Source: Thereva unica (Eukaryota; Arthropoda; Insecta; Diptera; Therevidae). From it: a DNA stretch of 64,000 nucleotides. The DNA is taken from positions 12,574,501 to 12,638,500 of the forward strand of contig OX465282.1 in NCBI GenBank assembly GCA_949987705.1, read 5' to 3'. The notes below the pieces were generated by a model. The model saw only the letters and a program-made list of their open reading frames with translations, was not told the DNA's origin and searched no databases. Below, in pieces: positions 47,901 to 58,925 of this stretch (positions are counted from its first letter, which is position 1; every line of letters starts with the position of its first letter). The translations under genes were made by a program, and so were the position numbers.

Positions 47901-47959
47901 CATTGTAGAATCAGCTAGGCCTGTTTCAAGTGCAGGGGCTCAGCATCGGATTGAATCAT

Positions 47960-48620
47960 ATCATGGCACCATAAATATGCTGGTGAAACCTGTCATCAAC
48001 GAAGCTGTGAAATGGGTTGGAAAGGGGATCGAGTGTAGGTCATTTATAAAAATAAGAAATAGAGCAGGTGGCAGAATTGACCCTTGAGGAACTCCGGCAG
48101 AGAAGAGGTGGGGTTTGAATTTTACCATCCCGTATTGCCTTGATTGAAGGGCCGGAGAGAAAACTTTCAATTCAGTTTTGTAGAGCTGACTCCGCATCAA
48201 TAGCTTTGAGTTTAGCTAACAAAGATGAATGTCAATCGAAAGAAACAAGACCAGGCATATCAATAGATGTGTTCTGTCAGGCTGTCGGGCTAAAAGAGTA
48301 GATATTTTTGATCTGAAGGTGTACTGTTTGTCATTTAGGATTTACATAGACTCTGAGACATGAGGAAGTTTCCGAGCCTGGATAAACTCCAAGAAGGTAA
48401 GATATGACAAAGAGTTTGCGCAGAGGTTTAGTACATTGTTTTATCGTCGGGGCTAGATGATTTGTTGATATCAAACTCTTTAAGACACCTATATACCTCA
48501 CGAGCCTTGAGTTAGCGAGCCTTGAGTTAGAGCAATACAAGGAATTGTCCACTGAGTTAGAGGAATACTTGTGAGCAGGGGGTGGTATAGCAGTGTCGAG
48601 CAGAGGCGAAAAGAATATTT
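47960..48620 (-). mobile_element. Decayed family A LINE fragment
   Basis: Minus-strand frames give SAGVPQGSILPPALFLIFIN (48200-47961) and a further 5' piece with LRKLFVISYLLGVYPGSETS (48552-48331). Both correspond to the RT in the 56 kb copy. Confidence 0.75.
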
Positions 48621-51600
48621 AAGAGATACTCGAAGGTAGTTTGGTGTTCTAGAAATATCTTTCTCTCTCTCTCTCAAAAACAATTGGTAACTGTACGCAA
48701 ATCTGTATGCAACTGCTACACATTTCACCAGTATCTACTCCAACTTGATTCCGTCGTACTAGAAGTCAATTTTTCAAAAAGCTTTCATCCCCTTCTTTCT
48801 ATATATAAACTTCACTAGTCATAAATATATGTTTTTTATAAAAACCATGAAATATGTTGTGCGCAAATGCAATGACGTCAGCAGACGCCCCCACCACCCA
48901 TGATGGACTTGGACTGACTTGGGTAGCACACGATTATATTACATCTACGGCTTTAACTTTTGCTGAATGAAACTGTGAGAAGAGCGTTCTGGTGGGGTAT
49001 ATACTTTATCTTCTTCTTCTTGTACTTGTTATTACCATTCCTGGATGCCTGCATCCCTTTTATACCTTCATGATTCTCATCTAATTGATCTCTACCCACT
49101 TGCAACTCGAAGAACTTTTGGGTAGTAAAAAGCCCGCCATTCATGAATATTTGCGTGGGAAGTCTATTGCCACTGCAAAGCAAACCCTTAATCCTAGACC
49201 CTTACCCTGATATAAAAGGAAAAACGAAAAAATATGAGAGAGAAAAAAAAGAAGAAAACGAAGAGGAAACTAGAGAGAAGAATGGATGGATGACAAAGTT
49301 GTGTATAGGTATATACATGTGTAGATGGGTATTGTAAGACGAGGCAACAAAAACGCGAGGCCCAGGTCCTGGGGATGTTTTGGGAATATACAATATATGT
49401 ATACTTATATCTAGGGGTAGGACGACGAAGAGTTTTATCTTCGTACGATGCTGTTTGGTGACGTAGGTAGAGTGTGCTGCTGACGTCAAACAAGAAAACA
49501 TGAAATTTTGTGTTGAATTTTTTACAAAAGCATCACCAACATACACAGGGACACATGTGCCTTGTCCTGGTGTGTAGAAGAAGGCCCGTAATTTTTCCCA
49601 AAGAAGTTTCCTTCTTTTTTTTCGTTTCGTTCGTTCGTTCGTTCGTTCGTTTCGTCCTTTCTTTTGCCTTGATTGAGTGGGTAGAACTGCGTAGTGATAC
49701 TTTATAGTCCTGAGGATTGTGATTTTTTCTTTTTCATAGAGGATACCCAGCAGGCGAAAGAAAGTGCGGGGTGGAGGGAGGCTTCAACGGACTTTATGGG
49801 AAGCACAGGATTTCTTTCATGTAGAAAGAGAAATATCCTGTGGGTAGGAAGGAACAAATTTTTTAGTAGAAAGAGTCACGAAATGCCAAAATGTTGTGTC
49901 GTATATAATGGGGGAGAGACAGAGAGAGAGAGAAAGCGAGAGAGCAAAATGCCAAGGGTTTTCTGGAATCTCTGTCAAATATTAAAGACGAAACTTTCTT
50001 TTTGTTGTTGTTGTTTCCTGTGGTATAGAAGCGGAATGTTATTTTCGGATAAATCCAAATGGAGCAATGTCTAAATTTAGGATTTCTCTGCAGAGGAGGC
50101 CGTTATATATTGGCATCCAACCAGCCGAGCTGAATCTAAAGAAGTACGAAAAAAAACGGACTAACGTCAGTTGTTGTCTGGCTATACTTGTACCTTTAAA
50201 ATCAGGATATTAAAATCCATATTCATGCTCCTGACAGGTGGAAACTTCTCGTCTCTCTACTAGGAGGTAAGCTTACATGACCCAATTAGTTTAATCGGTG
50301 CAACAACAAAAACAACAAAAAACCCCCAGGCATCGGGAGAGGGAGGTAAAATAGTATAAACTAATAAAGTATAGCGCTAGCTTGTTAATGCAAAACAACA
50401 CACACGGTGTGCAATTCCCAACAGGCATGTTGACGTGCTTAACTATTCAGTATATACTAGTAGCAACTTGGCAGTATCCCCCGTGACAGGAGGAGCCAGA
50501 AACGTTAGGGATTTGAGAGAATTCATCGAAGCGACGCGTTATATGGAGGAGAGTGTGCCTTTCTGTTTCATATATATATACTATAAAGAATATATTCCTT
50601 TTTTCCTTCAATGTTTTTTTTCTGTCTTTATTAGTGGGTTTACACCGCAAATCGATATGACCTTGAAAAGTGTGTGTTTGGGTTGTTGATTTGTTTGTTT
50701 TTTGTGTGATACAATATATAGATAAAGATGGTGTGCATGTGGATGTGGTGCGGGAGTTAAATGACTTTAAAATTGGGTTTGTCTTGCTCAACTTATTGAT
50801 GGGTTTCTTCTGCTCTTTGCGAAATTGTTATTTTTGGGTTGTGATGTTCGTTTTTTTTTTTAATTTATTTTTAAATTTATAAAGTTTTAGATGGAAAAAT
50901 AGGATATTATTTTTGTTTTTACGATCCTTTACGAATGTTGTTTTGGGATTGTGTAGAAGTTTTATGATGTTGAGTCTTTATAATGGAGTAAACGTTTTCG
51001 ACATTTTCAGATGCCAAAGTCTACCGTCTTGTTCATCAGAAATCTGCAATTTCATAGCAGATCATTTTTTCACGTGGCAGAATCATATCCCTTGTCTGTC
51101 ATATTGTTGGTCATGTTATGGTGTTTTTCATCTAGTGGTAAGCTTAGTACGGGGGATTTCCGGCTGCCACAGATTAGAAATACTTATGTAGCTCACATCC
51201 CGAGTAAAAGCATGCATAGTGAATAAATGCGCCTGCCACATACTATGCACGCTCCCGAAATTCTAAAACTGTGCCCTCCAGAGATATGCACGAATACAGA
51301 TATGAATGTGCCCTCCAGAGGTATTCGTAATCGACCATTCCAAACGCGAGTGTCGCTTTACCAAGCGGTCCCCCACATAAGTACTCATCACGTCCAATGC
51401 TGCTTACTGAATATGCTAAAAATGGCAATCCATTGGCAATGGCACCCTTTATTTTTTTTAATTTTGCTCCCTAGTATAAAAAACTGTAAGCATATGTGCT
51501 TCGTTTGGATATGAATTATTCCGTTTATGCCTGTAGAGAAATATAATTTTTACTCAGGCATACTATATTTATAGCGGATGCCATGCAGGCGTTTCGATAC

Positions 51601-51977
51601 TATCTGTGCCTGTTGCAGGCTAAGAACGGATAAGTCTGATTTTTACTCGGTATGGGATACCAATTCAAATCTATAAAAGCCCATTTACATTCCATACGCA
51701 AATTGAAGCTCTTTATCGCATACAAATTTGTATGTATTTCTCTCTGCCTGGAATCCACGTTCGTGCAACATGATAAAAAAGCATAGCACAGTATTTTACA
51801 GCTCCAATTTGCGTTTGGGATGTATTTTTTTTAATTCAATTAACAAGAGAAAAATACTTATAAGGTGTAAAGCCTTTATAAGGAAAATATTCACGGCCAA
51901 GATAAACTTTCAGTTAGAGCTTGAATTCTCACACTCGTATGCAAATTTTACTCGGTTCTCGGTTCTACCCTATAAGT
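48621..51977. other. Intergenic region without recognised genes
   Basis: No host exon or transposon protein is visible over 3.3 kb between the TMEM237-like and LRRC56-like genes. It contains a (TTCG)n tract at 49626-49654, a GAGA-rich tract near 49913-49945, several polypurine stretches, and a duplicated GTGCCCTCCAGAG near 51270 and 51308. It is one of the few long stretches not obviously made of transposons. Confidence 0.5.
49626..49654. repeat. (TTCG)n microsatellite
   Basis: About seven tandem TTCG units are visible, preceded by a poly-T/TTCTTT stretch. Confidence 0.85.
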
Positions 51978-52987
51978 CAGTGATTCTCAACCTTTTTTCT
52001 GTTGCGGCACACTTTTAACAATTTCAAAATTTGGCGGCACACTAACAATACAATAAATTTAAAAGAATTTTACTTATAGACCGTCAGCTAGTGACAGATT
52101 TAGGTGCCCAATTTTCTCATGCTAGTCTCGAAGAGGGTTGAAAGGTAGATCGATGTTGAGTTGGAAAAAGTTAAATTAAGGTGCCGCTCCTGGGGATAAC
52201 GTAACGTAACGTATTTTTTGTAACATATATAAGAGGCGTATCTCGCCAATATCTTTATAGGAATGGTAACGATGAATGTGTTCACACTTTCGATGGGCTT
52301 GTGTTAGAAAATCGGTTAAATTCTCGATTTAATATGACGCCCTTGTTTCCATCCCTTAGCCATCAATTACGCTCAAGCCTTCACTTTTCGGGAGCCAGTT
52401 TCCATTCCAAAATCATGTAGTAAACTTCGCTAGCGCGCTAGCAAATGAGGGGCATTCCAAAAGATTTCCTCAAAAATACCACTCAAAAAAAGACCAGCGG
52501 TACATGGTATGCATTATCAGCTTTTTATAATGGCCCTAGTAGGCAAACCTTATTTCAAATTAAGCGGGGCACGTATCTGCCTTACATATTCAGAAATCGT
52601 TTTTTAAAACCTTCAAAAAAATATCCCGGCTTCTAACCGCAGTTCAGTTCGCATATAGTTTAAACATATTCAACTGAGGAAAAACAAACCTCAGTTCGCA
52701 CAACGGGTCCCGAACTGAAGTTGATTGTAAAAACTCGCTCAAAAGATAGTAATCACCTAGAATAGTGGAATGCCATTCCAGTGGGCTTTCGCATTTCTGA
52801 CTTCTGACGAAAAAGCAACAATTTGCCCAACTGAACATAAACTGGAGTTTAGCCGATGAAGCCACTTACGTGGATTGAACAGAACATTATTGAACTGAGG
52901 TCGGTGAAGCCGGACATTAAGCTTTAGTTTAACTCATACAAAACTTTAGTGTTTGTTGATGTATTGCTTCATGTTTCAGGCAATTAT

Positions 52988-53108
52988 GTTGGTGACCGTG
53001 AAGGATAACATTTAGCGTACTCAATAGACCGGTTCTGGTTCGATCATAGGGGTTAAGCAGCATTGGACGTAATAAGTACTCAGTTGGAAGACCGTATTGG
53101 TAAAACGA
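52988..53108 (+). repeat. 5S rRNA-derived segment (5S pseudogene or SINE3-type head)
   Basis: GGTTCTGGTTCGATCA, TTAAGCAGCATTGG and AAGTACTCAGTTGG-AAGACCG follow the order and spacing of the eukaryotic 5S rRNA gene over about 120 bp, including the internal promoter region. A less conserved 5' part precedes it. Divergence and surrounding repeat sequence argue against a functional 5S gene. Confidence 0.78.
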
Positions 53109-53449
53109 TACTTGCGTTTAAAAATATAAAGTTTTCGACACAGGCGCAGTTATTATTCACATATCGAACTTTTCAAACTTTTCGGAATCCCTTTTCCACT
53201 CGGAATCGAGGAGCAATGATTTTTTCTCCAGGGGGCCAAATGAGGCAAGTGGTAAAATACTCGGTGTGGGCCTTATGGGGCAATCTACTCGGAGTCCACA
53301 TGGGGCTGTCGGGCTAGGCTCATAAGGGCCCCTGCTAGTCGGACATAGCCCCCAAACGAAAGAATTTAAAGCCAGCTCGAAATTCAATTGACCTAATAAT
53401 ATTTTAACGGTTACCTATTCGCGTGCTCCCCACCTACAATGATTATGCT

Positions 53450-53960
53450 CCGCCGACCCTATTCGCTAGCAGTATTCTTCTTTTAATTTCCGCCCTAATG
53501 TTGTTGCCTTTGCTGCTCTTTGATTTTTCTAACGCTACACATGCTTCCTTCGTTGCAGTCATTGACTTGCCTATGACGACTATATCATCTGCTTAGCCAT
53601 TAGCTGAATAAACTTGTTTAGAATTGTCCCTCTAGTTTCAATACGTTCCTACCAGATCTAATTGCTAATAAGATGTTAAATAGTAAGCAAGATAGAGAGT
53701 CTCTTTACCTTGCTCCGTATTCTCACTCCGTTTATCATTCGACTCAATGAGGTTTTAGTGATTTGAATTAATTGGTATGGAAAATTCAGTTCCACCACTG
53801 CTTCGAAAATTTTTGAACGTAGCGCAAGATAATATATGTACTGTCTTAAACTCAATGAAAAAGAGGTGGGTCTCTATATTAAACTCTTTCGTCTTTTCAA
53901 TTACCTGTTTTAATGGGAATATGTGATCGGTTGTGGACTTTTGTTTCATGAATCCGCAGT
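53450..53960 (-). mobile_element. LINE RT fragment inside the hAT element
   Basis: Minus-strand reading gives TDHIFPLKQVIEKTKEFNIE and HLFFIEFKTVHI (RT fingers), then, nearer 53570-53600, an ADDIVVIG block preceded by a stop, the RT catalytic site. It belongs near families B/D. Confidence 0.75.
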
Positions 53961-54329
53961 GGTTATTCCCATTTGCTTTTTCATACTAGTGCAATAAGCG
54001 AACAAACAAGTTGGTCCCATTTTTTGTGTAGTAAATCTAAGAACTAAGAATAAGAATTTGTGTCGTTTGCATTTCTACAATTTGGCGGCACACTTCAGGA
54101 ATTTGGCGGCACACAAAAGTGCCGCGGCACATTGGTTGAGAATCACTGCTATAAGTACTGCTATGAGTAAAAGTACTCGGTCAAAAGTATCGAGTACTAA
54201 TATGGATAGAATCGAAAGCCAAATACTCACATGAATAATGAATCAATTACCGATTCCATATTCTTATGTATGAGTTCCTTTTTTAAGAAACGGGCTGAGC
54301 CACAATCGTCGAGGTAAAGGGGAGAAAGC

Positions 54330-54385
54330 CTCGTTGGAGTGTTATGCCTCCTGAAACAAGTGAATCTCGCTAACCAGCCAACAAA
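54330..54385. repeat. Copy of the SINE-flank motif found at 55640
   Basis: TGGAGTGTTATGCCTCCTGA followed by AACAAGTGAATC and CTAACCAGCC is shared with 55639-55690. Confidence 0.6.
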
Positions 54386-54399
54386 GACTGTGATGCAGA

Positions 54400-54540
54400 C
54401 AGTACCACTCTATCAGATGGACAAGGAGGTGTACCGTCCGCTAGATAAAGACCAGACCTAAGTGAAACTTTTATTAACCGGTTAGCTGGCGTGATGCCTT
54501 ATTAGAGCTACCTCTGAGCGGGCCGCGCCTGGGCAGCTTC
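54400..54540 (-). repeat. Inverse copy of the repeat at 30700-30835
   Basis: TTATTAACCGGTTAGCTGGC, ATGCCTTATTAGAGCTACCT and the upstream ACCGTCCGCTAGATAAAGAC are complements of the 30.7 kb repeat in the same order. Confidence 0.6.
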
Positions 54541-55150
54541 CATTGCGTGCGCAACATGCAGGCGTCTAAAATATAAAGCAGCTAAATCGCCAAAAAAGTA
54601 CGTCGAATACGGATAAATGCATAACGTTCAGGCTGCGCGATACCAAGAGAACCTATTCGTCTGCAAGACCAAGCCTTACATAAGATCGCCATATATTGCA
54701 AGGTTTTATGCGTCCAATTATGTTCTAGATTACAATAAACACTTGTAATTAATAATAAAAATTAAACATGGAACTTGATGCTTACATTCTTTGGTAAATA
54801 TTAAGAATTGGGCCTCCAGACCAAATTCGCTCCAAACAAAATTTTTAGGTATTCAGAGTGATTTTTAAGTGTATATAGTAATTGAAAGGCTGAGAAACAT
54901 ATTTTTGATTTCACAATGAACCTCGGTGGGAAGGGGGTTGCGAATTGCAAATCCAGCCCAAGATGGCATCACACAATTTTTTAGGTATTTAGAGTAATTT
55001 ATCCTTCTCCGTGGGCCTTCCGACCTGGGCGCAATACTGAAATTGATCAAAAATGACTCGAAATACCAAAAAACATTTTACTATTCCGGTTTGAAGCCCT
55101 TATTCTTACATTTAACTTTTCTTTTATGTTGTTACCGGACGTTGTTATGA

Positions 55151-55200
55151 TGTTATCGGACGTGATTAGTACTCAGTTGGGAGACCGCATTGGTGAAACG
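55151..55200 (+). repeat. Second 5S rRNA-derived segment
   Basis: GATTAGTACTCAGTTGGGAG then ACCGCATTGGTGAAACG matches the 3' third of 5S rRNA even better than the copy at 53 kb. Both copies are followed by a shared ATGCTCCGCCG motif (53439 directly or after an insertion; 55220 here), so they belong to one repeat family. Confidence 0.75.
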
Positions 55201-55614
55201 ACACTCACAAAGTTTATGCTCCGCCGCCCCTGAACAGGAGTGCGTTTATTTCTTTGAAGCAATCATAGTATCCAAAAAAGTTTTGCCAGGGCTACCATAT
55301 TCTTACGGTCCCTCAGAAGTTCGATCATGTAGTAAATGACTGAGAAATCTCAAAACTGCAATGCTTCGTCTGATTGTCGATTTGGAATATATGGCCATTT
55401 TATCGCAGGTCTTTGGCTAAGGTCATGCCCCTTTTTATGTGAAAGTCTAGAGTCTTAGGAAAAGCCCTTTATACTGTGTCGACAATCTATTTTCTTCATA
55501 TAGAGTGCAATGTCGAACAGCAGCTCTAGTCGGGGAAGGAAGGAACTACCACAACCTAACCACGATATTTTTTTTTAGTTCACCCACTCCCAACCATTAC
55601 TGTCGTGACTTTGA

Positions 55615-55935
55615 CATCGAGGCATCGAAAAACAAATCGCTGGAGTGTTATGCCTCCTGAAACGAGTTGAATCATATCAACTAACCGGTGACGTGCGCTT
55701 TGGTTGAGCGGGAAAGGGCTAAGGAAGGCTATGACAGGAGGAATCAGGAATGTAAAAAGGAAGAAGAAGGAAAATTACATAGGTGGGAAAGTGGAAAAGC
55801 GAAGGACCATGGAGCTGACCGGAATTCGAACCCGGGACCTCTGGGATGATAGCCAGACGCTTTACGAGATCTGGTACGCTCTTGTAAGAGTAACTAATAG
55901 AACTCTCATCAGGGGAGTAGTGAAATGAATTAGAT
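55615..55935 (-). repeat. tRNA-derived SINE-like element
   Basis: On the minus strand 55880-55808 reads as a tRNA 3' two-thirds: an anticodon-type stem TCTGG/CCAGA and a B-box GGTTCGAATTCC, then a CAGCTCC acceptor side. The D-arm is degenerate. The tail side runs to 55639, where it shares a motif with 54333. No intact tRNA fold is claimed. Confidence 0.6.
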
Positions 55936-55964
55936 AGCACCGAATTTATTAGGAAAAAAGCGCG

Positions 55965-56192
55965 TTAAAAAATTGATCCCTGCACGACACCGGCGGAGGT
56001 CGACATCAACCAATACTACCTTGATTGAACGAGCACAAAAAACCCCTTAATCCAATTCTTTAGAACAGGATCAATGCGATATATTGGGGTTTAGGTAGAT
56101 GAGCAGAGTGCTTACTCCATGGAAATATCTAGAACGACAAAATAAAGCTTACTAAATAGATGCATATTTGGTTTGCTGAGGGAGTCGTTTAG
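55965..56192 (-). mobile_element. Older family A LINE fragment next to the young copy
   Basis: Antisense RT blocks (the complement of the VPQGSI region near 55975, then the D-x-S-K-A-F region) are degenerate versions of the neighbouring copy, in the same orientation. Confidence 0.65.
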
Positions 56193-56201
56193 TATTAGTT
56201 T

Positions 56202-57831
56202 TTTTTTTTTTTTTATGTGATAGTGCTAAGCTCAGGAGTCACCCTTTGTACTACTAGTCCCTCATGTCATTTGTCACGTCATGGTGCAATGTCTAGCAGT
56301 AAGTTTAGTACGGGGGAGGGGTGGGGGGAATAGGTTAAGGATTATAAAGGTACGGAGGGGTATTGAAGAAGGTGGTGATAAACCCTGCGTTTGAACTCTT
56401 GGATGTTGTAGGAGCTCGGAAATACCGAATGCGAGAGATTATTCCACAGTCGAGTTGTTCTATTTACAAACGAATTCATATCTTGTTGAGTGCGTGAAAG
56501 GGGGAGTTGCAGGTGCAGGGAATGGGACGAGTGGGCTAATCTGGTGTTGCGGGTATAAGATTGCCGTGGAGGCAAAAGAGCGTTTAACTCGGAGGAACAG
56601 TCACTATGATAGTAGCGATAAAATTTTGTCAGTGCTGCTACATTCCTACGGTGGCTTAGGGGGTCGATGGTGGAGCAAGCGGTATCGTCATTAATTAACT
56701 TAAGGGCCTTTTTTTGGACCTTATCTAACCACGCTAAGGTTGTTAATGGAGCGCCGCCCCAAATGAGGGAGTTGTATTCGAGAAGAGGCCGAATGTAGGA
56801 TTTATAAATAACAGCACGGGCCGATGGCTGGAGGAGGAACCTGCACCTCTTAAGAAATCCCAAACACTGGGATGCTTGTTTGGAGATTTGGAATATATGG
56901 TCATTCCATCGCAAGTCTTTGGCTAATGTCACGCCTAAGATGTGTAGGGATGGGTCGGCCTTTAGTTCCACGTCATCCACTGTCAAGGATGGTGAGGTGT
57001 TGATCTTTTTCTTTGAAATAAGACAGTACTTGGTTTTGGAGGGGTTGAATTCAACACGATTCTTTTTTCCCCACTCTAGAATAAGTTCAATGTCGTTATT
57101 AATAGAGTTGAACATTAGTTCACGATCATCAAGACCGGATCTGGCATGTGTCTGTCTTGTATCGAAGCTGTCCGAGTAACGTAGAGTACCGTCGTCAGCG
57201 AAACTGAGAAGTGGATTGGAGGGGATTGAAAGTAGGTCATTTATAAAGATAAGAAATAGGGCCGGTGATAAAATTGACCCCTGGGGGACCCCAGCAGAGA
57301 TCGGGTGGGATGCGGATTTGACGCCATCCAAAACTACCTTAATTGAACGGCCGGAAAGGAAACTCTCAACCCACTTATAGAGAAGCGAGTCAATTCCAAT
57401 AGCTTTGAGTTTAGCTAACAAGGCTGAGTGCCATACTCTATCAAAAGCCTTGGAGATATCCAAAGCAACCAAACTAGATTCACCAGATCCATGCAAACTT
57501 CGGTTGAGGTGTTCTGTAAGGCAAACTAAAAGATCACCAGTGGATCTTTTTTGTCGGAAGCCGTATTGTTTGTCGTTTATAAGTTGGTTGGATTCTAGAT
57601 ATCCCATAAGCTTTTTGTTAATTATCGTCTCCATGGTTTTGGAGAGAATAGAAGTAATTGCTATTGGGCGGTAGTTGGAGGGAAAGCTGGAGTCACCTTT
57701 TTTCGGTATTGGCTGAACATGGGCAAGTTTCCAAGAGTCTGGATAAACTCCGGAAGAGTATGATAGGGCAAAAAGTTTGCGCAGAGGTTCAGCCAAAGGT
57801 GAGGCGCATTGTTTTAAGACGATAGGGGGTA
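56202..57831 (-). mobile_element. Young family A LINE insertion with 9-bp target duplication
   Basis: TATTAGTTT at 56193-56201 and 57832-57840 flanks a 5'-truncated copy whose poly(A) tail (T run at 56202-56214) is on the left. The RT frame is fully open. This and the perfect duplication mark it as the youngest LINE in the window. Confidence 0.92.
56342..57796 (-). CDS. Reverse transcriptase of the young family A LINE, intact C-terminal 484 codons
   Basis: The frame covers almost the whole RT: GDSSFPSNYRPIAITSILSK, QYGFRQKRSTGDLLVCLTEH, LVALDISKAFDRVWHSALLA (first catalytic aspartate), ISAGVPQGSILSPALFLIFI, LLSFADDGTLRYS (catalytic ADD), HILGVTLAKDLRWNDHI and the CR1/Jockey-type C-terminus NSFVNRTTRLWNNLS. 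The endonuclease and start of the protein are missing because the copy is 5'-truncated, so 57796 is only the first in-frame ATG. It is expected to be immobile by itself. Confidence 0.92.
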   Translation of the reverse strand: MAEPLRKLFALSYSSGVYPDSWKLAHVQPIPKKGDSSFPSNYRPIAITSILSKTMETIINKKLMGYLESNQLINDKQYGFRQKRSTGDLLVCLTEHLNRSLHGSGESSLVALDISKAFDRVWHSALLAKLKAIGIDSLLYKWVESFLSGRSIKVVLDGVKSASHPISAGVPQGSILSPALFLIFINDLLSIPSNPLLSFADDGTLRYSDSFDTRQTHARSGLDDRELMFNSINNDIELILEWGKKNRVEFNPSKTKYCLISKKKINTSPSLTVDDVELKADPSLHILGVTLAKDLRWNDHIFQISKQASQCLGFLKRCRFLLQPSARAVIYKSYIRPLLEYNSLIWGGAPLTTLAWLDKVQKKALKLINDDTACSTIDPLSHRRNVAALTKFYRYYHSDCSSELNALLPPRQSYTRNTRLAHSSHSLHLQLPLSRTQQDMNSFVNRTTRLWNNLSHSVFPSSYNIQEFKRRVYHHLLQYPSVPL

Positions 57832-57841
57832 TATTAGTTTG

Positions 57842-58925
57842 AGATCAATGTAGAGTAGATCATGAGACTACGATTTTCTATTAAATAGAGAAAATGTTTA
57901 ATCAATGCAGAGATTACGAGGAGCTTGTTCCGTTTCTTGCAATTCAAACTATTCCAGTACTGATCCAATTAAGAAATCGGAGGCGTCAGTCGTCATATCA
58001 TATTTAGCATCCTCAAATTCTGATGAGTGGATGAGTGCTGCTTTTGAAAACGAAAATAATTAAATAAGGAGATATGAGGGGAAAAGCAAAGGAGATTGCT
58101 TTCGAATGAAAATGGCATCTACATACATAAAGCACACCCTGCTCCAAGCTTGTAGACAGGCCAGAGCAGTGATTAGGCTGCCCACTGTCACAAGTAGGAG
58201 AGCGATTCTGATAGGTTTATTTTCACATAAATACTGAAGGATGTGGGTAGCTTATACCTAAAATAAAAGACATAATGAAAGTGATAATGAAAGCCGTCAT
58301 CAAACACTTACCTTGGGGAGGAATCTACCACAACCTAGAAAGCTAAATGCCGACTATAGGTCACACGATGGGATAGAGAAGTTTGTACAATTTATTAAAT
58401 TAGCTTCTGGTGGAGTTGAAACTCTTTTTAAGTCGCATAGCTTTAACAGCATGATAGTTTTCGGTGCTGATCGCATTGGCGCTGGTCGTTTCTGTGAAGA
58501 CGCAATTTTTCGATATTAACTTATGCTCAATCTCTATAAGCTGAACCGAGATTTACGTCTAAGATTCACACGTAACACACCGTTACTTTCCTTCAATTTT
58601 GCTTATCCATAAGTCATTTAATTTAAGTTACTATCATATAGCACGACTGTCTGCAATATAAAAATAAAAAAATGTTATCGATACTCTTTTACATAGAAAA
58701 CTATCGAAAGAGAAAACTTTCGAATTGAAGAAAACTTCAAATCGTTAACAGGCATCACTACCCGTCCAAACATAGTTCAAGAGTATTCACTTGAACGTAA
58801 AATAAATACTTTAAAAATTATTTTTACAAAAATACATTTCAATTTATTTTTCTCAAACACTTAACAACAATTTTACAAATCACAAGCAACTCTCTTAGAA
58901 TATAAGAAATTCAAAAAACACAATT
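57842..58925. other. Intergenic, no gene recognised; LRRC56-like 3' flank
   Basis: Nothing recognisable is coded here. A complement-strand AATAAA at 58843-58848, about 78 bp past the LRRC56-like stop codon, is a likely polyadenylation signal. Confidence 0.5.

Larger units (their letters stand above)
51978..54148. mobile_element. hAT-type element with perfect 8-bp target duplication and nested repeats
   Basis: The ends are CAGTGATTCTCAACC and GGTTGAGAATCACTG, with CTATAAGT duplicated at 51970-51977 and 54149-54156. The subterminal GGCGGCACAC motif is repeated at both ends (52031 and 54064, 54105). No hAT transposase is recognised. The interior includes a 5S-rRNA-like segment and a LINE RT fragment, so it is either a composite or an element invaded later. 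Confidence 0.9.

Noticed and set aside
49194..49546. Minus-strand 99- and 114-codon frames
   Set aside because: Phenylalanine/serine-rich translations of a polypurine tract in two overlapping frames; low complexity, no motif.
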